A stretch of DNA of 64,000 nt from Diplolepis rosae (lineage: Eukaryota > Arthropoda > Insecta > Hymenoptera > Diplolepididae). The notes under the pieces were generated by a model. The model searched no databases. It was not told the DNA's origin and worked only from the letters and a program-made list of their open reading frames with translations. Numbering within the stretch: the stretch's first letter is position 1; each line of letters starts with the position of its first letter. Positions 22,140 to 33,407 of the stretch are shown here, one piece after another. The stretch lies in assembly GCA_030998225.1 (NCBI GenBank), contig JAPYXD010000484.1:8742001-8806000 (forward strand), read 5' to 3'. Position numbers and translations under genes: made by a program.

Positions 22140-22534
22140 CACCGAAAGAAATTTGATAGCTAAATATATCTCGTTTCGTGAGAAGAAGTACCATTTTAGA
22201 GAGTAAACCAGAACTATTGGAAATAGTTGTGAAAAAGTCCCATCATAATGGTAAAGTTTATTATGTCAATCATTACTCGCTGTCTGTCTGAAATTAGAGT
22301 CTAATAATTAGGCATAATAGCAGCATTCATATAATTTTACCAAATCTTCTGATGTAAATATACGTCATCGTATAGAACAGAGTATTGGAATCAGCGGGTG
22401 TTTGAAAATGGAAACATTGAGGTAAATTTTTACCATCTATGATGGGTACGATTCACTTTCGAGCATTTCCATATTTCGACTACAGTAGGGCTTAGAAAGT
22501 AAAATCAATAAAAGTGGATTTTACAATCACCGAT

Positions 22535-22585
22535 GGTAATAATAATAGTAATAATAATGGTACGAATGGTAATAATAATGAAAAA
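22535..22585. repeat. AAT-rich trinucleotide microsatellite
   Basis: GGTAATAATAATAGTAATAA-type sequence with interruptions, followed by an A-run. The 62-codon Asn-rich frame across it (22514-22702) is repeat translation. Confidence 0.7.
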
Positions 22586-22705
22586 AAATTTTTTTTCATT
22601 GCATCATTTCGTAGTGCCACTGTAGATCTTAATTGCTCCTTGTCGATTCCCTTCATTTATTTGTCAAGTGACAAAAATTTTAGCCGAATAAAAACTACCT
22701 AAATG

Positions 22706-22782
22706 GATCCGACCTAGGGGGAATTGAACCTACGACCTACGGCTTTTAACGCACCTATGTCCTACAACTACCGCACTAGATT
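22706..22782 (-). tRNA. Degenerate tRNA-like sequence
   Basis: On the minus strand, TAGTGCGGTAGTTG resembles an A-box and GGTTCAATTCC a B-box, spaced as in tRNA-derived sequences. The T stem is imperfect (GTAGG against CCCCC), and I cannot fold a good cloverleaf. Likely a tRNA-derived SINE piece. Confidence 0.35.
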
Positions 22783-22943
22783 ACTCTTGCAATTGCGGTT
22801 CGAAATTTTGTAACTTGCATTAGAAGACTGCTTTGCTGGAACGTTTTTAACGAGGAGAAAAAGTACGATCTACGATTCCAACGTTTGAACCCTGATGAAA
22901 GCTTTTAAGAACGTTACGATTATAATATTATACACATCTTTAA

Positions 22944-23529
22944 CCTTTAAATGACACACTTCAAAATAATCCCGTACTTGTCACATGGGGTAGAATCCAC
23001 CCCAGCCACAAAACATAGAATAAATCAGAATTTTATTGATATTTTACTTTGAAAATTTTTTGCTGTATATTTCAAACCTTCTATTATAAACGTCATTTTT
23101 TTATTAATAGATGCTTTAAAAAATTATCCAAAAAAATGGTCGATTTCCTGTTTTTTTTTTTTTTGATTTTACCATAACATTTTCAATTTTCAATATTTTT
23201 GGCTAAAAATCTAGAATTAATCGTATAAGATGTCACACTGCAAGAATAAATTATCAGATTTAGTGAACATTCCAAAAAGTATATTTATTTTGAGAAATGA
23301 AGTGCGGATTTTTCAATAATTTTTCAACACTGAAAATATGGATCTAAAGTCATTTATTTCATAAAAAAAGTTATAAATTATTATTCTGAACATAATTATA
23401 TGTTGTACAATACTATAAGGTTCCAACTAAGTATAGATGGAGCTATAGGTACGATTTTCCATAGGAGTACCGAAGTATACGCGGTCAAAAATGACCTGGG
23501 GTAGATTTACCCCAGGTGTCATTTAAGGG
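22944..23529. mobile_element. TTAA-flanked MITE with CCCC/GGGG subterminal repeats
   Basis: TTAA at 22940-22943 and 23530-23533 brackets CCTTTAAATGACAC and GTGTCATTTAAGGG. Just inside lie TGGGGTAGAATCCACCCCA and CTGGGGTAGATTTACCCCAG, each a small palindrome. No coding frame. Nested in 22140-23716. Confidence 0.75.
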
Positions 23530-23716
23530 TTAAAGGTATATTTTGTCCGAATAAAAGTTGGCATATGAATTTCCAATTTTTACCATCATTCTTGGTGATG
23601 TTTTTCGAAACGTGTTATATTAAGTAGCATATTTTTGGAACTAACTGGCAGAATTTCCTAATGGTTCTGGTTTACCCTCAAAAATGGTATTTTCAACCAT
23701 GAAATTTCTATCCGTG

Positions 23717-24151
23717 CACAAGCACCGAATTTTTTTCTGAAATCCATTCACGCCATCGTTTTACACTACCTTTTACCATTCATTTCCATTTTGTATCAAC
23801 CCGAACCAATTTTTAGGCTTCGAGATATGGCAGATTGTCCATTTAAAGCTTTTAGAGCTACTTGGTTTTGTATAGGACATTGGGTAAACAATTTTTCGCC
23901 GTGTGAAATAATCCACAGCTGAATTTTGAATACTTAAAGAAAAATCAATGCAAAATTGAAATTATCGTAGAATTCCGTACTCGAATCACACTGAACCGTC
24001 GATTTTAGAGACTCGGCTATGGACGCGGTAAGATACGGCGTATACCCTTCTATATTAAACCTCATTCCCGGCGTCATAGTCTTTAAAATCCCTTTTCCTG
24101 TATTCATTTCGCGTAAAAATATGCTAGTTTATTTGAATTAGACAAAGTTCC
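23717..24151. other. No gene recognised
   Basis: This stretch lies between two large inverted-repeat elements. About 24000-24110 is less AT-rich (GGACGCGGTAAGATACGGCG), but it carries no long frame. Confidence 0.35.
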
Positions 24152-24631
24152 TTAAACCTCTGCCGGTCATAATGACCCTTATCGTCAAATATCGTCAAAT
24201 GGGGTCTACGGAGAAAGAATAACCAATCACACTGCTCATTTACACGAACTACCAGTGCTGTATCGTATTTCCATCTGCGAGTATTCAAGTCCCCTTTCGA
24301 TAAGAAATTTTATAATATTAACCACATTTTACGTTTTACCTGCCCAAAATAATTTATCAGTGATGTTAACATTTAATAATGTCAGCAAAATAAATGAAAA
24401 TTTTAGAAACAATGAAGATTCTCTGAGATTCATTTCAGCATGTCCAACTTAACATAAAAAGTAACGTCTAGTAAGATCGAAAATAAAGAAAAATATTTTT
24501 TAGAAGAAAAATTGACAAAAGCAATCTGCGGTGCGCTCAAGAGAAGACTAGTTTACATTATCAAGAAATTTTTTTAATTTCTAAATCAAAATTTATTGAT
24601 TCTGAAGTTATCTAGTGGTTAAGTTTTCGTA

Positions 24632-25091
24632 CACTGTACAAATTTTTTGGAAATTTTTCCGAAAATAGTCGGACAGCTTAAAATACAAATGGGTCGTAAA
24701 TTTTTCCAAAGTTATAGTCGGAAATATTTCCGACATAGAACTGGATATAGTTCCTACTGTTTGGTCGGAGAAATATCCAGTTTATTAGGAAAAATATATA
24801 TTTCATAATTTAAGTGGAAAAAGATCCAAAAAAAAGTGAACAAATTTCCATTTTTGTGGAATAATTTCCGGTTTCCATGGGAAAAATTTCCTACAACTTA
24901 GGAGATTTGTGATATTTTCTCTCCTTTTTGATATATTTCCTAATAGTTCAGAAATAAGTCCGAAAATTCGGTCAATTATCCTCAAATCTATGAAATATTT
25001 CCACTTTCTGTAGGAAAATCTATGCTTCCTAAAGATTTAGGAAAAATTTCCTAATACATATTAGGAAAATTTACCGATATTTTTTACAGTG
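24632..25091. mobile_element. CACTGTAAAAAAT-ended element, copy 2 (reverse orientation)
   Basis: This is the reverse complement of 18022-18483 in order and content (AGTCGGACAGCTTAAAA at the left, TTAGGAAAATTTACCGATAT at the right). TA lies outside both ends. It sits in the loop of the 24440-25290 inverted repeat. Confidence 0.8.
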
Positions 25092-25320
25092 TAAGTGATA
25101 GGTATCCTATTGAAAAAAACCTCATTCAAAAATAACAACTTTATAATCGATAAAATTTATTTTGATTTTTCAAAAATTTCTTGATGATGTAAACTAGTCT
25201 TCTCTTGAGCGCGCCGCAGGTTGATTTTTGCAAATTTTCCTTTTATTTTCGATTTTTCTAGACGTTACTTTTTAGTTTTCAAATAATTTTAAATCAATCT
25301 GTGGAAAAAGAGATGCTTTC

Positions 25321-25392
25321 GACTGTGCCGAGATTCGAGCCTGGGTCTTTCGATTGCTGGTCGACTGCTCTAACCAACTGAGCTACACAAGC
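25321..25392 (-). tRNA. 72-nt tRNA-like sequence, loop AGC
   Basis: The minus strand folds as a cloverleaf: GCTTGTG/CACAGTC acceptor (one mismatch), GCTC-AGTTGGTTA-GAGC D arm, TCGA-paired anticodon arm with loop CCAGCAA, and CTCGAAT T loop. Position 33 is C, not U, and there is a T-stem mismatch. Beyond the cloverleaf, GATGCTT can also pair with AAGCATC, and TTTTT follows as a Pol III terminator. It looks like a tRNA-derived SINE or pseudogene. Confidence 0.55.
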
Positions 25393-25636
25393 ATCCGACA
25401 TCCCTTTCTCTGCAGAAAGACCTCGTTATATTGCGTTTTGGCATTTAAAAATTTTACAATTTTTATGGTAGAGTTGAAATGTCACTGTACTACTTTCCCT
25501 TCAGCTATCTGATACTGTGACTTGTGTCCTGATAGAGTAGACAGTGACATTTCATTTCTACCATCAAAATTGTAAAATTATTAAATGCCGAGACGCAATA
25601 TAACGAGGTCTTTCTGCGGAGAAAGGGGTGTCGGAT

Positions 25637-25708
25637 GCTTGTGTAACTCAGTTCGTTAGAGCAGTCGACCGGCAATCGAAAGACCCGGGCTCGAATCCCG
25701 GCACAGTC
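25637..25708 (+). tRNA. 72-nt tRNA-like sequence, loop GGC
   Basis: Inverted partner of 25321-25392. D arm ACTC/GAGC (weakened), loop CCGGCAA, and a perfect T arm CCGGG-CTCGAAT-CCCGG. The extended outer stem GATGCTT/AAGCGTC is kept through a G-U pair, and TTTTT follows at about 25719. The spacer between the two copies is also palindromic (ATGGTAGAGTTGAAATGTCA against its complement). Confidence 0.55.
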
Positions 25709-26202
25709 GTAAGCGTCTCTTTTTCCACAGAAAGATTTTGAATTATCAGAAAATTATTATATTAATTTCTTTTAATGATTTAAGAGTTGAAATTGTCTGT
25801 GAAGACACTTGTCAGTAAAGTATCCTATATGATACCAAGACTTGTGTCCTGATAAAGTAGACAGTGACATTTCAACTCTACCATCAAAATTGTAAAGTTA
25901 CTTTTTAGGTTAAGTTGGACATGTTGAATTTCATTTCAGAGAATCCTCATTGTTCGTCAAATTTTCATTTATTTTGCTTACATTAACAAATTTTATCATT
26001 GATAAATTATTTTGGACGGGTTAAACGTAAAATGTAGTAGATATAAAATTTCTTGTCGTAAGAGGACTTAGAACACTAATATAGTTAGTAATAGTTACGA
26101 TCCTGAATCACTCGTACTATTGCCTGTGTATTTCATATCCGTGAGATAACCATGTGGTACTGGGTTCAGAGAGGGGATTTCGTATGACCGGCAGAGGGTT
26201 AA

Positions 26203-26991
26203 GAAATCTATTTTTTATTACATAATATGAAGAAGCACGTTACGTTTAATAAAAATTTCAAATTTCTTCATTTTATCTGAAATTCGATTTATAATCGCTC
26301 TTTCTGCAGGAGTGAATTTGATAACGTCATGGTAAATCCCTTTTTGAAATGTATTTTTGGCACTAGTGTGGCTTTTGGAACAGGCAAAAACCATGCATCA
26401 AGTAGAATTCGAATGCACATTTTACTGTACTGAGCCCAGTTGTTTTCAGGACGATAGGGTCTCTATATTCTCCAGGCCTTTCACGCAAATTTATTATTTC
26501 AAGTGGACTACAGCCACAGACTGCATATCACTTCATAATGCACTGAGTTTCTGACAAACGTTCGCACTCAATGTTCCCTCCCACGCCGAATGGCTTATGA
26601 AATCCGATTTATTGCACATTGATATTATAGACTTCACTGCGGTCCACAAAATTCAACGTCCAAGAGAATCACACAAGTTAATAACTCTGCAAATTTTGAA
26701 TATCCGACAATACGATGCATTCTGTAATTATTCTGAATTTACTACTAAATCAGATATTATATTCGGACCTCGACCAAGAAGAATAGGGGCTTGATTTTGT
26801 AATACTCATTAATTTTCTTATTCAAACATTCTATTTCACACATAAACGTTTCAGTTTTTAATATTCGACTTTACCTCCGAAATATAAATCCTCATGAGTT
26901 TCTATATTTTTCATTTTCTAAATATTGTTCATGTATATTTCTATATATTATATTAATTTCTCTAGATAAATTACAATGTGAAAAAAAATTT
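26203..26991. other. Unique-looking sequence, no gene recognised
   Basis: Two 65-codon frames (26357-26554 and 26597-26794) lie in a stretch of fairly even composition (26370-26790). Neither resembles a protein I know, and no splice context ties them together. This could be host intergenic or exonic DNA. Confidence 0.3.
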
Positions 26992-26993
26992 TA

Positions 26994-27204
26994 CAGTCGG
27001 GACTCGTTTATCGGGAGACTTGTCTATCGAGACGCTCGATCGTTCCCCTTACTCCCACTTTTGAAAAGCCACGCGATGCGTCAACCAATTGCGATGACAC
27101 AGCGGTGACCGCGGTTAACTCGATGGACCAATCAAACGCTTCCCCTCAAACAAACTCCATTAGGTAGAAGCCCTTACCGCGTCCCGATAAACGAGAACCG
27201 ACTG
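26994..27204. mobile_element. GC-rich 211-bp MITE, pogo/Tigger-like ends
   Basis: CAGTCGGGACTCGTTTATCG at the left and CGATAAACGAGAACCGACTG at the right are inverted ends (~24 bp, two mismatches) with TA outside both. The interior is much more GC-rich than the surroundings (CAGCGGTGACCGCGGTTAAC). A CAGT-type start and TA duplication are typical of pogo-like Tc1/mariner MITEs; the assignment is by end sequence only. Confidence 0.75.
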
Positions 27205-27214
27205 TAATGTAAAT

Positions 27215-28714
27215 CCAAAAATCGCTTAACTTTTAGATGTAGCAAAAAATAGACCATTACAAAAGGACAGACTTATGTTCTTATTCACTGGACCACTAAA
27301 TTTAAGCCTATATCGTCTTTTAGACGTAACAAGACTTTTTTTTATGCAATATCAGACTTTTATTCTATGAATGTTCTGGAATATTTCTCCATTCTTCGCT
27401 TGCTTCAGCAGCGTAAAATTATAAATTATGACAAATGTAAGGTAAAAGTAAATTTAAGCAATATTCTGAAAATCTTGTCAAATGTTTGGGATGCATAAAG
27501 AGCACACAAATATCAGTAATATTTTTGAACATTTCGATAAATTTTAATATTCCAAAATGTATTAGAAAAATATTTGGCTGAAAAACCCGTTTGTCAGTTC
27601 ATCAAAAATATTTTTTTGGTATTCGTATAAACGAATTTTTTCCCTCCTTTTTCCTATAATAATTTTGGTTTACTCTTCAAGATGCTATTTTATCTATTTC
27701 AAAAAGGAAATAGAAAAAAATACTGATTTTTTCCAAAATTAGTTTATTTTCGAAACTGTGAGTGGATATCGCTGGATAACGAACTCGTTTTTTCTTTTGA
27801 AGCACTAATGCCGTTTATAAAATATAAAATTTTCTGTTTTATGTTTATCTTTTTCCTTCACACTCAAGAAAATATTACAGGAAAGAAAGTCATTTTTTGA
27901 GAAAACTTTCCATAGGAGATAATTATGCCATGAGTATTTTTTGTTTCGGATCTCATAAACATATCAAAAATCGGTCAATTTGACCAGGGCCGAATTTTAA
28001 TGTAGTATATACGGGGTATTTTTCAAAATTTTTGTTCAAAGCTTATTTTCCCAACGCCTACATAATATTTTTCTGCCATATACTAACAACTGTTTCAATA
28101 CAAGTTCATTATCAATAGTGGAATCTCGTAGCAGCTGGAATTGTTATAATTCAAGAGAGTGACAATTTATTAATGCCGCGAAACTGGGGGATATTTTGCA
28201 ACGATCTGTGTACATTTATGCGGCTCTTCATCAAATAGGGGTGCTGATAGGGTGATAATATTTTTATCTGAAACAGTCGCAACTCGAGGTCGAGAAGCGA
28301 GTATAACGTTCAGGGATGACATTAAAGCGAGAGTGGGACGAAACGAGTATGAAATAGGATTTACTCAAGTTTTAATTGCTACTTGTACGTGCGCGGAACA
28401 ACTTCCAACGTATGTGTACTATATGTAAAGGAGTGCCAGCACAGCCAGTACTTGAGAGTTGGATAGCTCTCTTTCTCATACACGTATATACATATATAAA
28501 TACACATCTATATTCTCCACATAACTCTTACTTCACACATTCATTGAAGCGCGTACGCAATTTCTTTCTTTTACTCGTATTGCAATATGCGAAACTCGAG
28601 CAGAGGAAGAGAATTTTTACTCACCAAAAAGAAAGAACTTTGCAAATGTGCCTTCTTTTAGTAGAATTTCATACGAGACAATTCAAATGATATGAATCCG
28701 GAAGACTTGAATTT
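27215..28714. other. Diverged R1-like sequence, then no recognised gene
   Basis: 27215-27290 resembles 37515-37595 (TTAGATGTAG and AAAAGGACAGACTTATG-like), and about 27765-27800 resembles the R1 core (GGATAACGAACTCG). From about 28230 to 28700 the sequence is less AT-rich. A 104-codon frame there (28376-28690) has no recognisable motif and runs through low-complexity TATACATATA, so I do not call it. Confidence 0.35.
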
Positions 28715-28718
28715 TTAA

Positions 28719-29558
28719 GGTTAGAGTGGGTGATCAAAATATTATCACCACTTACAATATTTACTGGAATTGATTTTCATGCATACACTGTTGAAAATTG
28801 CAACCGCAATTGATCCGAAACACGAAATGCAGTTTTATACAGTTACGGTTCCATGAAATCAAGATATAAATCTAATATGTCGATACTCTTGTATCTCAAG
28901 ATTCTGAAACTTGCTACATCATTTTACGTTCTGAGCAACTGGTGCATGATTCACAAATCAAGACTTATTTTTTAAAGTTAAATATTCTCTATAATTATAC
29001 TGTTTTCTATTTTCAAGATAAATTTTTCAGTGGTTGAAATCATTAAAAGAATTTTTTAAAACCATAACTATATTTGAAGATTTTTAAAATTGGGAACAAT
29101 AGAGTTGTAGAGAAAGTTTTCCGGAAAAAATAAGCCAAACTTTATAAAAATCCAATCATTTAATAAAAATTAGTAAAAAGCGATATTGAGAAAAATTCTT
29201 TTGCAAAGAACATGATTAAAAGTATCATTATTCGCTAATTAAAATCTTTTAATAAAAAATAATGCTTCATCTTTCATAATACACGACTGATAATATCATT
29301 TCAAGTCTTAAAACCATGGAAAAACTTTTTTTCCAGATACCTGATTTTTGGCATGACGACTGCCATAAAAATGTTGTGAATTTCAGAAAAATTTTAACAG
29401 TGTATATTTAATGTTATAAACATTAGCTCATCTACGTTTCACAAAAGCCAAATGTTCCAAAATTGCTCCACTAACTTGTTATTTATCTATAACGCTGTTA
29501 ACTGACATTAAAGTGAAGTATCTCAATGAAGATAATAATTTGATCACCTATTATAATT
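28719..29558. mobile_element. Probable TTAA-flanked element hosting a CACTG element
   Basis: TTAA at 28715-28718 and 29559-29562. Near the ends GGTGATCAAAATATTATC pairs with GATAATAATTTGATCACC. Most of its length is the nested element at 28786-29402. The outermost bases match poorly, so the border call is tentative. Confidence 0.4.
28786..29402. mobile_element. CACTGTT-ended element, TA-flanked
   Basis: CACTGTTGAAAATT on the left pairs with AATTTTAACAGTG on the right, with TA at 28784-28785 and 29403-29404. The left body (GCAACCGCAATTGATCCGAA) matches the fragment at 14180-14530. Confidence 0.65.
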
Positions 29559-29801
29559 TTAATTTTATATTTTCAAATGATGTTAATAATTTTGTATCTA
29601 ATTTAATTACGGAAGTAAAGAGGCATGTCAAAGAATTTCTTCTTTTGCATCACTACCATCTTCACATTAGGACAAAGAGGAAAATATGGTAACAGTTTAC
29701 CATCAGGATGCTTATTTCAACTCAAAGAATGAAACATTGTACAAGTAACTGTATTGTACCCAGTACTATACGAATAGTAACCTATACACTGTTTTATTCT
29801 A

Positions 29802-31397
29802 CAGTGGATGGCCAAATTATTATACTCACTTTGTTTTTGTTAGACACATAAACTCTCCTAATATTGACAATACTCATATTAAAATTTCCCCCTAAAAATA
29901 AAATGAATTATATCAAAATTGTGTATAAAACGACCTCGAGATTAAGTGTTTTTGTCATTTTTTGAGGAAGATATTGCGGGGAAAAGTCCAAATTTCAAAA
30001 CTCTTCTTAAATTATAAATAATTCCCAGAATAATTGATGTTTTCGGATGTTTTTCGACTTATTTCAAAGATAAATTTACGTAGCATGTAAAAAACGTGCC
30101 AAAAAAATTAAACTAATTTTTCGACAGATTCGTAAAAAGTCTAAACTTATAAAAAAAGGCGTAAGAATTCAAACTTGTAGAATAATATATTAAAAAATAC
30201 TAAAAATAATTTTATTCCAATTTTCAATAAAATTTAATAAATGCTTGTGGGTTATCACTTTTATGTATTTTTGAAAGCCTTTTTTTTGGGTATTAAAATT
30301 CTTTGAATTATCACTCCTTTTTTGTTCTGAGTTGAGACTTTTTGCGATTCAAGGGAGAAAATTACAGTGATCGACAAAAATGAATTATGTCTTCGCTCAA
30401 TGCGACATATCATTATTCAAGTACTTTTCAATGCTGAACACGAATCTGGCTTTCCTTTGTTTCTATCACATCCAGTTTAATAGACATTTGCAATTAAAAT
30501 TGTTAGTAAAAAATTGTTTAACAATTTTTATTAAGAGTGAACATTTTTTTTCCGCCATCAACGCAGCTCATTTCAATGCGTTTTTTTAAAGCAGTTTGCG
30601 GATATCGTCTTACTTTAGCAAATTCTCTAACGGTTTTTGAAATATTCTTTAAAACCTGGAAAATAGTGCTAAAAATGTACTGAAATTTTAGTGCTCTGTA
30701 ATTCAGGACATATTTACTCTTTTTAAAAAAAGAATAGGTCGATTTGTTTGTTTTTTTATGAAGAATAATTATCTGAAAAAAAAATTCGGATTATCCGTTT
30801 CTAAGAATATTTCGAAAACCGTTATAGATATCGCTAAAGTAAGACGATATTCGCAAGCTGTTTTAAAAAACACATCGAAATGACCTGCGTTGATGGCGAA
30901 ATAAAAATTTCACTCTCAAAAAACTTGTTAAACAATTTTTTACTAACAATTTTAATTGCAAATGTCTATTAAACTGGATGTGATAGAAACAAAGGAAAGC
31001 CAGATTCGTGTTGAGCATTGAAAAGTACTTCGGAAATGATATGTCGCATTCATCGAGGACAAAGGTTATTTTTGTTGATTAGTGTTATTATAACTTCTAA
31101 AGCTCGCTTTTTAATTTTACGCGAATTTACCTTCAAAATGAGTCGAAGAACACTTTAAAACATCAATTATTTCGGAAATTATTCATAATTTAAGAAAAGT
31201 TTTGAAATTTCGCCTTTTTCTGCAATATCTTTCTCAAAAATTGACAAAACCAAATCATCTTGAGGTCCTTTTATACATAATTTTGACGTCTTTTATTTTA
31301 TTCTTAGGGACAAATTTTAACATGTGTATTGTCAATATTAGAAAAGTTTATGCGGCTATCAAAAACAAAGTGAGCATAATAATTTGGCCACCCACTG
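29802..31397. mobile_element. 1.6-kb full-length foldback, TA-flanked
   Basis: CAGTGGATGGCCAAATTATT on the left pairs with AATAATTTGGCCACCCACTG on the right, with TA outside both. Almost the whole element is one imperfect palindrome with ~780-bp arms. For example, GGCTTTCCTTTGTTTCTATC at about 30450 returns as its complement near 30985, and GATATCGTCTTACTTTAGCA near 30602 as its complement near 30830. The open frames at 30380 and 31202 come from the arms. End style suggests Tc1-like. Confidence 0.8.
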
Positions 31398-31399
31398 TA

Positions 31400-32180
31400 C
31401 AAATCAAAAAATGTATTTTTATGTGGTAACTGGTAACATATTTTATCTTCATGATTATAAAACTTGAAAAAAACCTTCTTTTTTAGGTGACAAGAAAAGA
31501 ATCGCGAAGGGTGTCAGAATGTCTTCGCGAGTGGTTTTATTCCTTGACGAAATTCCTGTACCTTTATGCAGGAACCATTGAATCGTTATAGGCCACTGTC
31601 GACGGGATTCTGCTATCAGTGAAGCAAGACTATAGACGTGCAGACGTTTGTGTGTGTAGTGAAATACTACAAGTGGTAATTTGAATGGTAAGCAGCTGTC
31701 GTTTCTCTCGAGACACTGCCGTGATACTGATAAATAATCAAATGGACCTAATATCTGAGATTTGCTCAAAGACATCAGACCTACAATTCCACCTCAGATC
31801 ACATCTATACCATCTCCGTGTTCAAGCTCTTTATAAATTTACCACTTCTATAATACAACAAAACTCTTCTCTTTCTATCTCAAATTCGATACTCTAGTGA
31901 AAATTGTGCCTTCAATTTCCTAAGGACTATTTTTCAAAATTATGAGGTGTTTCATTTCGTGAGATAATTAACTTTCAATAATTAACTTAATGAGATTATT
32001 CATAATCCAGATCGGGTTAAGATTCACATTTTAAAACAATTCAGACTATGATTCGAGTTTTCTAAGGTAATCGACATTGTAATATACACATAATTAGATG
32101 ATTATCAGTTGAAAATTTATCTATAGGCTGAGAATTTGGCTAAAATAATTTAGCAGAGCTAAATTGAGTGAGGATTGGTG
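31400..32180. other. Unique-looking sequence upstream of the candidate exon
   Basis: About 31470-31900 has a more balanced composition than the repeats around it. A 106-codon minus frame (31455-31775) and a 70-codon plus frame overlap here; neither is recognisable. It could include 5' untranslated or intronic sequence of the gene behind 32181-32574. That is inference only. Confidence 0.3.
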
Positions 32181-32574
32181 ATGATTTGCGACGGCTCGCG
32201 AGGCTTCGATGAGCGTCATTCTGCGAGCATGAAGCATACGTCGAAGGAACCGGTTTTAGAGGTTGCTATGGCACTTTTCGGAATGGTATGGTTGTTGCGA
32301 GTTCGTTCGGAGATGCGTCGATGCTCCAAATGCCGTCGGGAGGAGGTCCTGAGTGCACAACAACAGGCACAACAACATCATCAACAGCATCATCACCATC
32401 ATCATCATCAACACCATCATCATCAACGGGCATTATCACAGGGGACCCTTCATACTCCTGACGATGAGATTTCATCCTCGGCCAACACACTCTTCACTTT
32501 GGATACCCCTGGGTCTACCGGAATTGCCGGCAGTTACTGTGAAGTGCATGGATATGTTCCACAAAAAGAAGGTA
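32181..32574 (+). CDS. Candidate host coding exon with a His/Gln-rich tract
   Basis: The frame from ATG 32181 has balanced codons. A short hydrophobic-basic stretch (AMALFGMVWLLRVRSEMRRC) leads to CSKCRREEVLSAQQQAQQ, then a run of about 25 His/Gln residues, then LHTPDDEISSSANTLFTLD and SYCEVHGYVPQKE. A donor-like GTACTG follows AAAAAGAAG at about 32573. Past that the frame stops at 32600 in AT-rich sequence. The mix of a basic Cys-X2-Cys, a poly-His/Gln tract and an acidic Ser-rich part resembles a cytoplasmic or nuclear regulatory region of a real protein, but I cannot name it. The true start may be an upstream splice acceptor instead of this ATG. Confidence 0.45.
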
Positions 32575-32802
32575 CTGTAAATACAAATTCAAATTTCTGA
32601 GATCACCATTTATTTTTGAAGATGGCATCTCCATTTTTTCATTATTTCGTCCACTATCTAAATTTAAAGCTTGTTGGGATAAATTAAATCTTTAATCGCA
32701 AACAAAAACTATCTTGATATTTATTTCCTTATACTTTTCGAAGCATTTAGAATAATTTCCCGTGTGGACTTTAAAATATTTCTATTAGTTACAGAAATCC
32801 TG

Positions 32803-32987
32803 CATTGAGAACATTTTTTTGGAGAACTCCTATAGATTATAGAAATTTTGGGTTAACAAACAAATCATGATAAATTTTTACATAGCTATAGGGAAGATTT
32901 ATAGAATAATTGCAGAATTGATGATTTGCTTGATAACCCAAAATTTTTATAATCTATCAGAGTTTCTCCAAAAAAATTTTCTCAGTG
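32803..32987. mobile_element. CACTGAGAAAA-type 185-bp MITE
   Basis: CATTGAGAACATTTTTTTGG on the left pairs with CCAAAAAAATTTTCTCAGTG on the right. TATAGATTATAGAAATTTTG and AACAAACAAATCAT are also matched in the opposite arm. The ends resemble those at 39928-40540. Confidence 0.65.
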
Positions 32988-33392
32988 TATTCTATGGAAA
33001 TAATATTTCAAAGGGTTAACATTGAACTGAATATTCCACCTGAATTTAATGCATAGTAGCAATTTGGAAAACTGGAAAAATATTTTCGATACGTTTTCAA
33101 GTAAAAACGACGTCAGAGGAAAAAAAATGGGGAGCCTCACAAAAAAAAGTGTTTTAAGCTAGAAACGAGACCCATCATTTCCTATGGATTTCAACCCACT
33201 AATCACAAATCTAAAGGCAGTTTTATCGTGCTGTCCCTAGATTTCACATAATCTTAAAATTTTCGAATTTGGAAAAAAAATTCTTTTTTGCAAAAAACAA
33301 GCACTTAAGTCCTACTTTTGTTTCTTACGTCCTCTGGACAGTTGCGAGAAATGGATTATATTTCCTCAATCAAATTTGTTTTTGGAAATGGG

Positions 33393-33407
33393 CCCCCCCC
33401 CCCCCCC
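33393..33407. repeat. Poly-C run (15 C)
   Basis: An uninterrupted run of 15 C in otherwise AT-rich DNA, inside the left outer arm region of the 33115-35240 palindrome. Homopolymer length may be affected by sequencing. Confidence 0.9.

Larger units (their letters stand above)
22140..23716. mobile_element. 1.6-kb foldback element, CACCGAAAG/CCGTG ends, CA-flanked
   Basis: CACCGAAAGAAATTT on the left pairs with GAAATTTCTATCCGTG on the right, with CA outside both (22138-22139 and 23717-23718). The arms continue: TAAACCAGAACTATTGGAAA pairs imperfectly with TTCCTAATGGTTCTGGTTTA. Inside lie a GGTAATAAT microsatellite, a tRNA-like segment and a complete TTAA-flanked element. It belongs to the CAC...GTG group. 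Confidence 0.6.
24156..26198. mobile_element. 2.0-kb TTAA-flanked palindromic element
   Basis: TTAA at 24152-24155 and 26199-26202 brackets ACCTCTGCCGGTCAT and ATGACCGGCAGAGGG. The outer arms match over about 250 bp (AACATTTAATAATGTCAGCA against its diverged complement near 25980; CATGTCCAACTTAA at 24438 against TTAAGTTGGACATG at 25911). A second pair of arms, about 24440-24600 and 25145-25290 (CTTCTCTTGAGCGCGCCGCA), encloses the CACTG element. It holds two tRNA-like sequences in opposite directions. The ends resemble piggyBac-type MITEs; no transposase is present. Confidence 0.65.

Noticed and set aside
22980..23530. Possible regulatory palindromes GGGGTAGAATCCACCCC and CTGGGGTAGATTTACCCCAG
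   Set aside because: They lie just inside TTAA-flanked ends and are better read as subterminal parts of that MITE.
28376..28690. 104-codon plus frame
   Set aside because: No recognisable motif, and it crosses TATACATATATAAATAC-type sequence. Length alone is not enough.
32266..32580. Asp/Val-rich minus frame and Ile/Asn-rich second plus frame
   Set aside because: These are other-frame readings of the CAT/CAA repeat within the candidate exon; the His/Gln frame is longer and better composed.
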